Shown here: positions 34,635 through 45,689 of the stretch, piece by piece
Layout: each line of letters starts with the position of its first letter
How positions within the stretch are numbered: position 1 is the first letter of the stretch
DNA from: Geosiphon pyriformis
Lineage: Eukaryota; Glomeromycota; Glomeromycetes; Archaeosporales; Geosiphonaceae
Direction of reading: 5' to 3'
NCBI GenBank assembly: GCA_016748015.1
Contig: JAAOMT010000514.1
Location: 180,401-244,400, forward strand
DNA length: 64,000 nucleotides
The notes under the pieces: generated by a model
Seen by the model: the letters and a program-made list of their open reading frames with translations, nothing else
The model's database searches: none
Told to the model about the DNA's origin: nothing
Translations under genes and position numbers: made by a program

Positions 34635-35344
34635 TTATCTTCTCCTTTTTTTTAATATTGAGCTCCATTAAAATCTTTGTTTTGAATTAATTCTAATACT
34701 TTTTTTTCAAGTATTGTTTGTTCAACTCTGTTTCTTACTTCTTCTACTTGTGTATTATTTATTTTTCCCTATTGGTTAATGATTATGGTTTCCATGTCAG
34801 AGTGTAATAGTATTTCTGGATAATTCTGAAATATGTTGTGTAGTTGGTACATTGTTCTAACATGTAGTGTTGAATTTGTTTTCTTTTCAATAAATTCTTC
34901 AATTTGTTGTATTATGTCTTGGTTGAATATTTTCTTGGATTTGTCAATATACAACTCCTGAATATTCAACTTTTGACCTAACTGGTAGTAGCAATATAAT
35001 ATTGGAAATTGTTCTGTCTATTGCTTCCAATTTTCTTTTGTAAGCTCTTCTGTTGGTGCTATAACAGGTATTTTTCTAAAAGTGTTCTTCACTTTTTCTA
35101 TTAAGTTATCTGTTCAGTTTTTATTATTTTTTGGTGGTCACTGGTATGGTGTATTCTTTGTCTTTTTTTGGATGTTTTGATAGCAAATTATTTGGTTGTT
35201 AATAACAATTTCTATGTTTAACTGTTGTTGACTTAAGGTCTGGAACAGTTGTTGAGCTATAGTGTAAATATGATCTAGTATTTCCATTTTTCTGGTTGCT
35301 TTTGTCACGTGTACTGTGTTTTTAATACTCTTTTGGTTGTTCAA
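34635..35344 (-). pseudogene. Element A extra ORF after integrase (unknown function)
   Basis: Frames 35138-35344 and 34769-34969, in register with each other but shifted relative to integrase, encode a helical, charged protein (RKMEILDHIYTIAQQLFQTL; QDIIQQIEEFIEKKTN; YQLHNIFQNYPEILL). It reaches close to the 3' LTR. No known domain is recognised; a coiled-coil tendency is visible. Confidence 0.55.
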
Positions 35345-36723
35345 TTTGACATGTTTGGTTCAATTACTATAATTGGTTCCAGATCTCATGGAATCTCATC
35401 TGGTTGAATTAGTATTCTTTATACTCCCAGTTGTGGAATGTTATTGGTAGATGATGATGCTGTCTGGTAATATTGTTTCAGTTGATCACCATGTGCTGCT
35501 TTGGCTAAGATTTTGTTGTTTCATCTTAATTTATAAGCTCTATTTCTTAGAATTTCTTCTATGTGAAATGGTCTATTTTATTTGGGGTCAAATTTTCTAC
35601 TCCATTGTTTTTCTGCTTTGGTGCAATGTAAAAGTACTTTGTTTCCAATCTTGAATTAAACTGGTTTATCTGGTAGTTGGTTATCATGTCTTTTTTTTTG
35701 TTTTTCTTGTGACTTTTGAATATTATTAGCTGCTTTTTGCCATTTGTTTTCCAGTGTCTTTATTAAGTCATATGTTTTTCACAACAATGTTTTCTGAAAA
35801 TTGTTTTCAGTTATTGGTTTTGTTGGATAAGTGTTGACTTTTATCTTAACTGGTAATGTTGCTGTTCTATTGTATACTAATTCAAATGGTGTTGCTTGTG
35901 TGGTGTCTTGCTTTATTGTCTGATAAGCAAATAATACTGATGATATAAATAAATCCCATTTGTCCTGGTTTTTTTGACTGATCTTGGCAATTGCTTCATA
36001 CAATGTTCTGTTAAATCTTTTAACTAACCCATTTGTTTGTGGATAGTATAGTAATAATAATGGTCTTTTGATTCCAAATCTCTAACTTAATTCTGTTAAT
36101 GTTCTATTTACAAAATAAGTTCTTTGATCTGATAATAATTCTTTTGGACATCCATGTTGACAAATCAAATCTTGATGAATAAATTTGGCAACGGATTCTG
36201 CATCTGCCCTTTGAATGGCTTTTGCTTCTGGCCATTTAGTAAGATAGTCCATGGCTACTGCAATATATCTGTTGCCTTTGCTGGTGATTGTTAATGGTCT
36301 GACTAAGTTAATTCCAATATGGTCAAATGGTTGTTCCACTTTGATTGGTCTCAATGGTTCACTGGATTTTGTTCCTCTTCTTCTCTGACAAGCATCACAA
36401 TTTTGAACATATTGGATGATGTCTGGATACATTGATGGCCAATAGTATCTTTTTTTAGTTCTTTCTATGGTTGCTTCTTTATGAAAATGTCCTGCTGTTA
36501 GATCTGAGTACATGTTGAATAGTATTGTTTCTTTCTCTGGTTCTGTAATTACTCTAATTGGTTGATCTGGATTTCTTCTGTTCTTCCAATAAAGTATATT
36601 TTGATGGTTAATAAAGTATTTTAATTGTTGTTTTATGTTCTTTTGTTTCTTTTGAGATAATTTCTCTTTGAACAATTGGGTATTTATATAATGTTGTAGT
36701 TGTTGGTATTTTTGGATGTTCAT
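35345..36723 (-). pseudogene. Element A integrase
   Basis: The HHCC zinc domain is present (AGHFHKEATIERTKKRYYWP, CDACQRRR). In the core the first catalytic Asp is Asn (IGINLVRPL), the second is kept (LLSDQRTYF), and the Glu is Lys (TNGLVKRFNRTL). A C-terminal GPY/F-like stretch (FDPK, RPFHIEEILRNRAYKL) follows near 35450-35600. No chromodomain is seen. Confidence 0.88.
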
Positions 36724-36849
36724 TTTTTGTTATATTTTTGGGTTAAAATGTTTTTAGATTTGTCTTATTTGCGACAATCCGTTGGCATTTCTATTGTCTT
36801 TTTCCTTTTTATAATGTACTGTATAATTGAATGGTGAAAGTTCTATTTT

Positions 36850-38120
36850 CTATCTGGCATGGCAATCATCTGCAAATTCTTGTTTTTGAATTGAAGTCAA
36901 TTCTTTGTGATCAGTGTACACATCAAACTTTTGACTTAAGTATTTTTTCCATTTGATGACAGCCCAATAGATAGCTAAGTGTTCTAGTGCTGAAGTTCTA
37001 TAGTTCTTTTTGGCTGGACTTAAGCTTCTACTGGTATAAGCTACTGGATGTTTTCTTCCATCTGGTCTTTTTTGTAATAGTACTGCTCCCAATGTTTAAC
37101 CTAATGCATTAGTCATGATGATAAATGGTTTGTTATAATCTGAATACATTAATACTAGAGCTTGGATAAGCTTTCTTTTCAATGTGTCAAATGTTTCTTG
37201 TTAAGCTTCAGTCCATTTATACTTCACATTCTTGGTTTGTAGATGGTGAAGTGGCTAAGCCAGTTTTGAAAAGTCTTTAATAAAATGGCAATAGTAGCCT
37301 GCGAAACCCAAAAATGCTCTTAGTTCTGTCAAGTTGGTTGGTACTGGAAAGTTCTTAACTACTTCAATCTTGTCTGGATCCGTTTTGATTTCATTTTTAC
37401 TTACTACATGTCCCAAAAACTTGAGTTCAGTTTTTCCAAAGAAACATTTGGTTGTATTTAGTTTCAATCCAGCTTTTCTTAGTCTTTCAAACACTTGTTG
37501 AAGATGGTAAAGATGATCATCAAATGTTTTTAAGAACACGTTTGTGTCATCTAAGTAAACAACTACTGATTTTCACAGTAATCTAATATAGACAATTTCC
37601 ATGAGCCATTGAAATGTTGCTGAAGCATTTATCAAGCCAAATGGCATGACTTCAAATTTAAAATTTTTTTTTCTTGTGGTAAATGCTGTTTTCTCTTTGT
37701 TAGCTGAATCCATGACTACTTGCCAGTAATTACTATCTAAATCCAGTATCAAAAACCATTTATTTCCTCTAAAAAGGTCAAACAGTTCTTAGATTTTTAG
37801 AGTTGGATAGCTATCTCCTTTGGTTACTCTATTCAGTTTTCAGTAATCCACACAAAAACAGATTTTCCCATTTTTCTTTTGGACTAATACTACTGGTAAT
37901 GACCATGGGCTCATTGATGGCTGAATTAGCCTATTGTTAAGCATCTGATTGATTTCTTGATGAATAATCTCATGGCTAGCTGGTGGTACTCTGTATGCTC
38001 TTTGTTTGATTGGCATTGTATCTTCAGTCTTAATCTGATGCTAAATAATGTTAGTGCAGCCAAATTCATTTTCACTAGCAAAGATGTCATTGAAATTGTT
38101 GAGTAACATCTTCAGTTGCA
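36850..38120 (-). pseudogene. Element A reverse transcriptase and RNase H
   Basis: The RT start (SLPVVLVQKKNGKICFCVDY), the core (FEVMPFGLINASATFQWLM) and an intact catalytic YLDD at 37546-37557 are visible despite several stops. The connection (37255-37539, FLGHVVSKNEIKTDPDK, LRAFLGFAGYY) leads to RNase H at 36850-37092 (TSALEHLA, VYTDHKEL). Confidence 0.9.
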
Positions 38121-38268
38121 TCTGTTAAAGTGGGTCTAAATTCCCCATGTTTATCTGTTTCAATTGTTCTGGTTGGAGCAGATAACATTTACTTCATTCA
38201 TAGATGATTTGTAATATAATGTCTACATATCTGCAAAGCTATAGAAAATCTGGAATATAGTTTGGTGG

Positions 38269-39282
38269 TTAATCTTCAACTTCAGTGGTTAAGTATCCAA
38301 TGATAGTTCTTTTTGGTATCTCAATGACATTTCTGGTTGTGTTATAGATGGGGATTTTGATGTTTTTGGGACTATTGGCTGATATGTAGAGATTAGTAAG
38401 TCCAATTTCTCCTGATTCACAAATGGTGGCTTCTGCTTCAAACAACTGGGCTTGATTCTTTACTTCTCTTTTTATGGCTAACATATACTGGTCATATGGT
38501 GAAATGAAAATTGTTTGATGGATTGAGATAATTTTTTTTTTGTTAATAACTTTTTCCTCCACCATATTAATTAGTATATCTATTCTACTCATGGATCCAA
38601 ATCTTTGTATCCTTCTTACTGTTATTCCTAATTCTTCTCTGTTTCTCACTGACACTAGTTGAGCTATTTTAACCAGAGGCAGAAATATTGTCTGTGCTAT
38701 CTTTTTATTTGACTCTATGATATAGGTCTTTTCAGAGTTATTTTGTAGCATAGCAATGATATTTCCCACATATTCTGCATCAATTATTCCTCTTCTGATG
38801 TTGATTTTTTTCTTTGCTAAGCTACTTTTAGATGCTAATTGAATCATTGTTGTTGCTGGAATTTCCAGTGCTATTTTGAGATCAATGTAGGTGCAGAATT
38901 CCAATTTGATGGGATCTTTTCCAGGATATCTTAGATCAAACTCTGCATTAATATCATGCGTGCATTCAGGCATAATACCTTCATTATTATTGCTAAACCA
39001 TTTTAGTTCTTGTTCCTTGGTGAGATCAGAAAGTGTGATATATGTTTTGGGATTTGAATCAAAGTCTGAATCATTAATATTTTTGTTGCCATTTTGAACT
39101 GAGCTAGAACTGTTATTTTCGTCATTATCATTGTCAGAGTTTGAATTGGGATTAAAAGTTGATTCTGATTCTAATGTGCAGCTGCTAATTGGTTCTTCTT
39201 CTGGAATTGTGTAGATCATGCATGGTGGTGGATTGTAAATGGGGTCATACTCATTACAATACTGGAAGTCACATGGGATCAA
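38269..39282 (-). pseudogene. Element A dUTPase-like domain with Asn/Ser-rich linker
   Basis: The longest surviving frame of A (337 codons). Residues about 40-90 are an Asp/Asn/Ser-rich linker. From about 125 onward the trimeric dUTPase pattern is visible in order: AEFDLRYPGK (motif 1 region), ASKSSLAKK (motif 2), GIIDAEYVGNI (motif 3, with the catalytic-type Asp kept), KIAQTIF and KIAQLV (motif 4 region) and RRIQRFGS (motif 5, where Gly codons have become Arg). dUTPase hydrolyses dUTP and limits uracil in new cDNA. It lies between protease and RT, unlike the usual gypsy layout. Confidence 0.8.
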
Positions 39283-39755
39283 ACAATGGTCACATAATCA
39301 GGTGTTTATTTTTTTCAAACATTGTTTTTGCTTTTCCTTGGTGGGTGCTAATCGCTAGTAATGTTTATGGAATTCTTTTGGATCATCCTCGATATTGCCA
39401 AAGATGTCAAAAGTTTGGATGTATTTGGGTTCAGGAAGAGACAGAGGGTTGTTTTTGATTTCTAGTAGTTTACTGGTTGTTGTACCTTCTGTTTTCACAT
39501 ATGTCATTCTCCAGAATTTATGTTTGTCATGGGAATATCCTTTCAATTGTCACAACACTCTTTTTCAGGTGTTGTTGATTGGTGTTCCCTTGTATACCCA
39601 GTCATTTATCAAAATGATGTACTGACATGTCTTGTCATATGTTTCTCTATGTCTAGAAATGTCATTCCACATTCCTTTATTAGGTAAGATAATTCCACAT
39701 GTGAAATAGAGTTGGTTATCTCACTTTCCTTGTTATTTTAGTTGTCCAAAGCATT

Positions 39756-40213
39756 CTATGATATATGAATGATGACTGTAGAGTATTCCTCATCATCGCC
39801 ACAGCATGCACCCATTGATGACAATTTCTTGCCACAATCAACACATAACAATTTTGGTTGGTGATAGCCAGATGATTGTGGGGAAGTATAAGTATATAGA
39901 TTATAAGTGCTGTTGTTGGGTGTTGTTTTCTTTTCCTTCTCTTTTCTTTTTTCTTTATTATTATCTTCTTTCCATTCCCAAGTTAGTTTGTCCTGATTGT
40001 TGTTGGTTTCCCAGGTTTGGTCAGTATTCCAGGTAAGTTTGGTTTCCTTCTGTTTTTCTTTGCCATTGTTGTTCCAAAAGAGTATAGGCAGTAGTTTATT
40101 GTGATCTTTATTGGCCCAGGACACTTAATAAGCTTCCCAGATAGGCTTCTCCTTTTTTTTTCAAATTTGATGAGTGGAGTTGTCAAGTTGGTAGTCTTGA
40201 AATGGCCACACAT
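39756..40213 (-). pseudogene. Element A Trp/Lys-rich and Cys-rich segment between protease and dUTPase
   Basis: After the protease a hydrophilic segment rich in Trp, Lys, Asn and Thr leads to LLCVDCGKKLSSMGACCGD, a compact Cys cluster that could bind zinc. I do not recognise a named family. Further frames at 39355-39546 (EPKYIQTFDIFGNIEDDP) continue toward the dUTPase. Confidence 0.6.
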
Positions 40214-40249
40214 GACTGGTATGTGTGTGTGCTAGCTGTTTTGGCTAAT

Positions 40250-40813
40250 TTAAAGCTCCTGCATGTTCCAATCAAGCAACACATTGGTTTTGGATAGCCA
40301 ATTATTACCAATGAATGCTTGATATTGGGTGGCTTCCATAATCAGTACTTTGATTGGAACAATGATACCATTGACTTTAATAGGGAAGTTGTCAACCTTA
40401 TCAATAGAAGTTTTAGTTGTTTTATTGGCGGTTATGATTCTGGTGCTGGCAGCGTAATCAATTCGGCAATCTAATTGGTCTATGAGTTGTTTTGTAATGA
40501 TGCTGCTGGCTGATCTACTGTTTAGGATTAGTTTGATGAAGTGGCCATCAACTTTGGCATCAGTATACATGACAGTAATAGGTTTTTCTTCTAGTGCAGC
40601 TTCACTAAATAACTGTATGGTTGACAGTTCTTCGAGTTCAAATGAGAAGATAGCGTCCAGAGATTCATTCTCAGTAATAGTAGCTGGCAGAATGTTGCTG
40701 GTAAGTGTTGGATATTGGTTGGTTTTCAGGTTATTGGGTTGGACGTTTTCTAGAGTAACCAGAAGACTTAAATAGTTCTGGGAATTCGGGTTTTGTGTGT
40801 ACTCAGTGCCCAA
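40250..40813 (-). pseudogene. Element A aspartic protease with lost active site
   Basis: The frame continues from Gag and reads a retropepsin-like domain (GHFIKLILNSRSASSIITKQL; later YQAFIGNNWLSKTNVLLDW). The expected Asp-Ser-Gly triad is Asn-Ser-Arg, explained by two G-to-A changes. The protease would have processed Gag-Pol. Confidence 0.82.
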
Positions 40814-40936
40814 ATTCTATTGTCAAGATTCTGCTGATTGTGTAGAAAAACTGGGGATTGGTTGGTGGACTACTATTGACAATCTCCAGCTTTGTTGGGT
40901 CAATCTTGGCCTTTGAGTTCCGTTTTGAGATAAGTT

Positions 40937-42862
40937 CTATGGTGGTGTTTGAATTGGTTGAGGCTGATAGATTACCTGAAGTTGCAACTGATAAATGGAT
41001 TGTGACTGCAGCTGATAAATTGATTGGGGTTGCAGTTGATAGATGACAGGTGTTGTTGGTTGATAAATTGGAGGTTGATAAATTTGCAGCTGTATCATAG
41101 ATATGTAATTTGGTTGATATATTGCTAAGTTTGATTGATGATTCAAAGTTGAAAATCTGCAATTAGGGTTTCGATATTGATTTTCTGATCATTGGTTTTC
41201 TATTCTTAACTGACAATTGATTCTCAAATGTCCTTGTTTATTACAATAGTGGCAGATATGCATTTCTTGCTGCTATAGCTGATTTAATAGTGTTGATGAG
41301 CATGACTGATTCTGAAAACAATTCACATTTCCTTGGTTATTGCATTGTTGTGAAGGTTAATAAATTGCACGATTGTTAGCTAAATATCTTTCTAATTTCT
41401 GATTGATGAAATTACTAAATTGTTTCAATTTAGAATCCAATTCAGATGATCCATTCATTACTAGATTAATGGCTTGAGCATGATTTGCTTCAAGTTCTGC
41501 CAATTCAAAATCTCTTACATTGATGACTGTGTTCTAGAGAGTTTGTGGGTGCATTGGGCATACTCATTGGAGTAGGCTACTGCGCAGTCCATGGATGAAC
41601 TGATTTAAAATCTGTGGTGCTGTGAAATAGTCAGCTTGGATTGCTTGAATTTAGTGCAAGTTCCTGTAGAAACATTCCAAGTAAATAGTAATTGCTTCAG
41701 TTTCTCTTTGTTTAATTGTGGTGAAAGTATTGGCTAAGTGATTAATGCTGTTATTATTACTGAAATATTCCAAGAATGCAGTTTTGAATTCCTGAAATGT
41801 TTGAGGTTTAATGACTAAACTCTGATACCACGAGTTAGTGGTATCTTGTAGAAAATAGGAAATCACTTGAAAGGCTCTGTTATTGTTCCAACCATTGGCT
41901 GCAATGGCTTTTTCCACATCGTTGAGTCATACTTGAGTGTTATTCTCTTCACTGATAAATTTCTCAATTTTGGCAATTGAAGCATAAGCCATTGGTTGTT
42001 GTTGTGGTTGCTGCTGAATTTGTTGTTGAGATAGCAGTTGTGACTGTTGTTGCTGTTCAGCATTTGGTGGAGCTGGTGGTGGATTTATCATGATTACTGA
42101 AGGTAAGTGTTGATTAATTACATTGGGATTTTGATTCTTCTGATTTTCCAGAGTTTGATTAATCAGAGTTTTAATTCCTGAATTTTCTAGGATCGGGTTT
42201 TGCTTATTGACTTCCTGATTGCTATTCTCTTCTTCCTTGGAATTGGTTATTTCCTAAGGACTAACAGCTCCAAAATCTGGTTGTGGTGGTAGTGATCAAA
42301 TTCTTAATGGTGTTGGAGATTGTAATTTAAATTCCTTGAAATAATTGCCATATGTTCCTAATAACTCTGTTTTCTTTTGTTTACTTTGAAATAAAATTCT
42401 GTTTAGTGGTGTTGTTATGCTTTGTGATAGCTGTATTTACTATATTAATAGTGTTTCTGAGTGTATGGTGATATGATAGATTAGCAGGTGAATCAAACTT
42501 TTGTTTTTTCCAAGTGGGTAGTTGGATTTGCATTGGTGTTTTTGCTGGTGTTTGTAGCCTTTTTTTGCCTTTGTCTGCAAAAGTGATAGAAAATTTCTGT
42601 TTATTTCTGTAATTAGGGGTGCAAATAGGTAGTTTTGTAGAAAAGTAGTGCTTTGAAGCAATTTACTGAAGAAGTTGTTAAAGGTGGATTCTGGATCTTC
42701 TTGACCTCCCAAGTGATATACTATTCTTTTGTTGACATAGTAATTGAAAGCTGATTCTGTTGGCCAACTATTATTTGTTAATCCGAGATAAATATGATAA
42801 TGTTGGAATAAGGATTTTGCAAATCCTAAATAGTTTGTTCCTATTTTTTTGGATTCTGTCAC
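40937..42862 (-). pseudogene. Element A Gag region
   Basis: Frames at 42440-42862 and 41651-41917 look like retrotransposon Gag (YFLQDTTNSWYQSL, FLEYFSNNN). A CX2CX4HX4C knuckle, CHYCNKQGHLRINC, lies at 41213-41254. It is followed by a Tyr-Gln-Pro/Leu repeat region (IYQP, IYQLQ) at 40937-41100. Several in-frame stops interrupt it. Gag forms the particle shell and binds the genomic RNA. Confidence 0.82.
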
Positions 42863-42924
42863 TGTTTAGATAATTATAGTTGGTGCTGTTCTCTGTAGGA
42901 TTATACCTTATAGAGAGCACCAAA

Positions 42925-43170
42925 TATTACAGATAATTATTTGGAGTTTCAAATCAAATAACAAATCTGTAACTTGGTGCTTGGTTGGTATTCTGGTGTT
43001 GATATCTGAAGGTGTGGTTTATCTAAAGGTTTTGTTGTTTAGTTCTTTGTATAATGAACAGAGATTTAATTGATGGTTTTATCCATAGCTTTCTGAAACT
43101 GCAGTTTTGTCAAATTTTTTTCTCAGCATAGTGGCCAGTAATCTTCCTGATAAGCTATTCTCAAATCTAT
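42925..43170 (-). repeat. 5' LTR of element A, inner part
   Basis: Matches 33756-34000. It is cut at 43170 by element B and resumes at 50824 (after the CTAT duplication) to 51464, including the palindromic repeat block at about 51215-51405. Confidence 0.9.
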
Positions 43171-43812
43171 TGTTACGGATTGGAGTAACAAGCTAATGGA
43201 TAACAAGAGAAAACAGGATTGTAGGGTAATAGAAATAATCAAAGAGAATTTCAACTTTAAAGAGTGAATTGAATAAGTATGAATTCAATGTGCAAGATCA
43301 GTTTTATAAAATATCTCAGTCACTTATTTTTTTTAAAGATAACTAAAGAATCTAAAAGTAGAGAGATAGTCCATACTGTTAACAATTAATCACCACTGGT
43401 ATAATTCTATGCTTTATGTCGGCACTTTTAGAATTCAATATCAGATATCAACTTGTGTTTTTTAGTCACGTTTATTTAAATAATCTTCAAATGCTACAAT
43501 TATATACATCAGGAAAAGGCCAATAAGTAATTTTTTATCTTTAAGATGTTCAAATACTTGAAGGTAGGAAAAGAAAAATTAGCAATAAGAGAAGGATTGA
43601 GATGAAAATTGTTATTTTATTTATTCTTGATTATTCAGATGCTTGTTATTACATGCTTTTTTACAGCTAAAAAATTCATTGCTTATATAGCTATCAAAAG
43701 TGGTCAATAATCAGGTCAATAATCACTTTCTAAAAATAGTGTGGCTAATCATATGACATTAGTGGCTAATACATGTGATAATTAATAAGAAGTATAAGTC
43801 TCAACCATAACA
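43171..43812 (-). repeat. 3' LTR of element B
   Basis: 642 bp. The element's third ORF appears to read into it, as in element C at the right edge of the window. Confidence 0.92.
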
Positions 43813-43826
43813 TTATCTTCTCTAAA
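43813..43826 (-). promoter_or_regulatory. Polypurine tract of B
   Basis: On the minus strand, TTTAGAGAAGATAA abuts the 3' LTR start TGTTATGG. Confidence 0.55.
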
Positions 43827-44533
43827 GAGATTAAGCTTTGGCGAAATCAAGCTATTTATAGTGTAATCTATTTAAAGAGTTTTATCTAACTCAAAGCTAA
43901 CTAATTTATTAAAGTCTTTTGTAGATAGGGTGTAATTACTTGAGGCGAAATGAGTTTTGTATTCAAGAAACCAAATCTTTGTATTAGAGTTTTGGCTCTT
44001 TTAGCAATAGTTAAAACTCTTGGAACATCTAATCATATAATGCCCAAAATTTCTGCCTGTATCTCTGAAGTTGTTTTCTTTATAAGCTTCATGTCATCTA
44101 TGATTTCACTAAGATGATCATAGAGCTCTAGTTGTCTTCCATATGACAAGTTTTTGTCTATGGGTAAGATTTCTTTAATTGTTTTTCCAAGTGTGATAAA
44201 GGGTACGAGTATTGCTGCTGTTATACTTTCTAGCAAATATTTATCTATTTTGTTACCAATTTTTTCTCTTCTGGTAGTTGTTTTCTTTGGTCTAATAACA
44301 GTATGTGTTCTACTGCTATCAGTTATTGTGGTTTGTTTTCCAATGATCAAAGTAGCATTTGGATAGTTTTTGATCCAATACTCATGAAGAATATAGAAGG
44401 TGTTTTGAATGTTTTGATTCAGAAAATAATTGTTCATGTTAATTGAAGATACCTCTGTTTTGGGAATAGTGCATTTATTTATACTTAATTTTTGTTGATC
44501 ATTTGAGTCGGTATTACCACAACAGGCAACCAA
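43813..44533 (-). pseudogene. Element B third ORF after integrase (unknown function)
   Basis: The ORF overlaps the end of pol in a shifted frame. The surviving frame (44033-44533, 166 codons) has a basic patch (RPKKTTTRREKIGNKIDKYL), a hydrophobic segment (ESITAAILVPFITLGK) and a helical tail (LELYDHLSEIIDDMKLIKK). After a stop it continues DVPRVLTIAKRAKTLIQRFG, which matches element C at the window edge. I do not recognise a family. It is not clearly an envelope protein: no signal peptide or strong anchor is visible. Confidence 0.65.
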
Positions 44534-45594
44534 TCAGGTCATTTGTAATATTTCTTAAGTCATGTACCATGAACAAGTCAATTATTAAAGATTGTTCCAG
44601 ATTGATCTTAAAGAATATAAGAACCATTGTTCAAAACTTTGTTGACTATAAAAGGTTCTTTCCACTGGTTAGAGAATTTATCACCATAGATATTGTTTTT
44701 GTCTGAACAGTATTTTAATACCAAGTTACCAACACTTAAAGAAAGTGTTTTATAGGTTTTCTTCTTTTTAAGCTTTTCTTGAAACTGTTTTATCTTTTCA
44801 AAAGCAATTATTTGTGCTTCTACCAATGAGTCAAGAATGGTACCAAGTCTTCTTTGCAAAATGTCTTTGTAATTTGCTATTGTGATCTCTTTAAAGGGTA
44901 TTGTCTCAATGTCAGTTTTTATTGGTAGTGTTGTCATACGTCCATAGAGCAGATAAAAAGGTTCATAACTTGTTATGTCATGATTTACAGTTCTATAAGC
45001 AAACAAAGCTGAAGGCAGTACTTTGTCTCATAAGTTTGTTTCTTCACTTGTTTTGGCTAAAGTTTCACATAGTGTTCTATTAAAACATTCCACTAGGTCA
45101 TTTGTTTGAAGGTGATAAGAAGAAGAAAGTTTGTGACATATTCCCATTTTTCTACAAAGTTCTTTAACCAGTATACTGAGAAAAGCTCTTTCTCTATTAG
45201 ATAAAAGTTTTCTGGAGCAGCCATGATGGCAGATAATATCTTTATAAATGAAATTAGCAATGGAAACTGCTGTTTGATCTGGGGTGGCTCTTGCTTCTAC
45301 CCATTTTGTAAGATAGTCAGTAGCTGTAATAATGTATCTGTTGCCATCAGGAGTTACTGTTAATGGTCCAACAACATTTATACCAATTCTGTTAAAGGGT
45401 TGGCCAACAGAGATTGGATAAATGTTTTCTTTGCAATTGGGTTTTTTTTTTCTTTGGCAGGTATTACAGATTTTGATGTATTCAGCAATATCTTTTCCCA
45501 AAATAGGCCAATAATAGTGAGCTAGAGTTTTCTGAATTGTTTTTGTTTTTCTAAAGTGTCCAGCTAATGAATCAGTATGCATGTTATAGGTCAC
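44515..45594 (-). pseudogene. Element B integrase
   Basis: Zinc domain AGHFRKTKTIQKTLAHYYWP and CNTCQRKK. Catalytic positions: IGINVVGPL (Asp to Asn), LLSNRERAFLS (Asp to Asn), TNDLVECFNRTL (Glu kept). The C-terminal domain at 44608-45006 ends SNQWKEPFIVNKVLNNGSYIL. Beyond a stop it continues in frame to about 44515 (LVHGT, LKKYYK, PDWLPVVVI). Confidence 0.9.
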
Positions 45595-45689
45595 AATTTC
45601 TCTTTTTTCAAATCTTATGACTCTCTAGGGGCGGTCAGGGTCTTTTCTATTTCTTTTATATAGCTGGTTCTGGTGAATCAAATAGAAAT

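Noticed and set aside
40803-41162. The 119-codon Asn/Ser/Thr-rich ORF after Gag of element A
   Set aside because: The frame that continues from the zinc knuckle into the protease is the Tyr-Gln-Pro frame; this ORF is an out-of-frame shadow.
43171-43812. LTR of B as part of the LTR of A
   Set aside because: It interrupts the A LTR exactly between CTAT duplications and has an unrelated sequence.
44033-44533. Calling the third ORF of element B an envelope gene
   Set aside because: No signal peptide, no clear membrane anchor and no Cys pattern of envelope proteins; only one moderately hydrophobic stretch.
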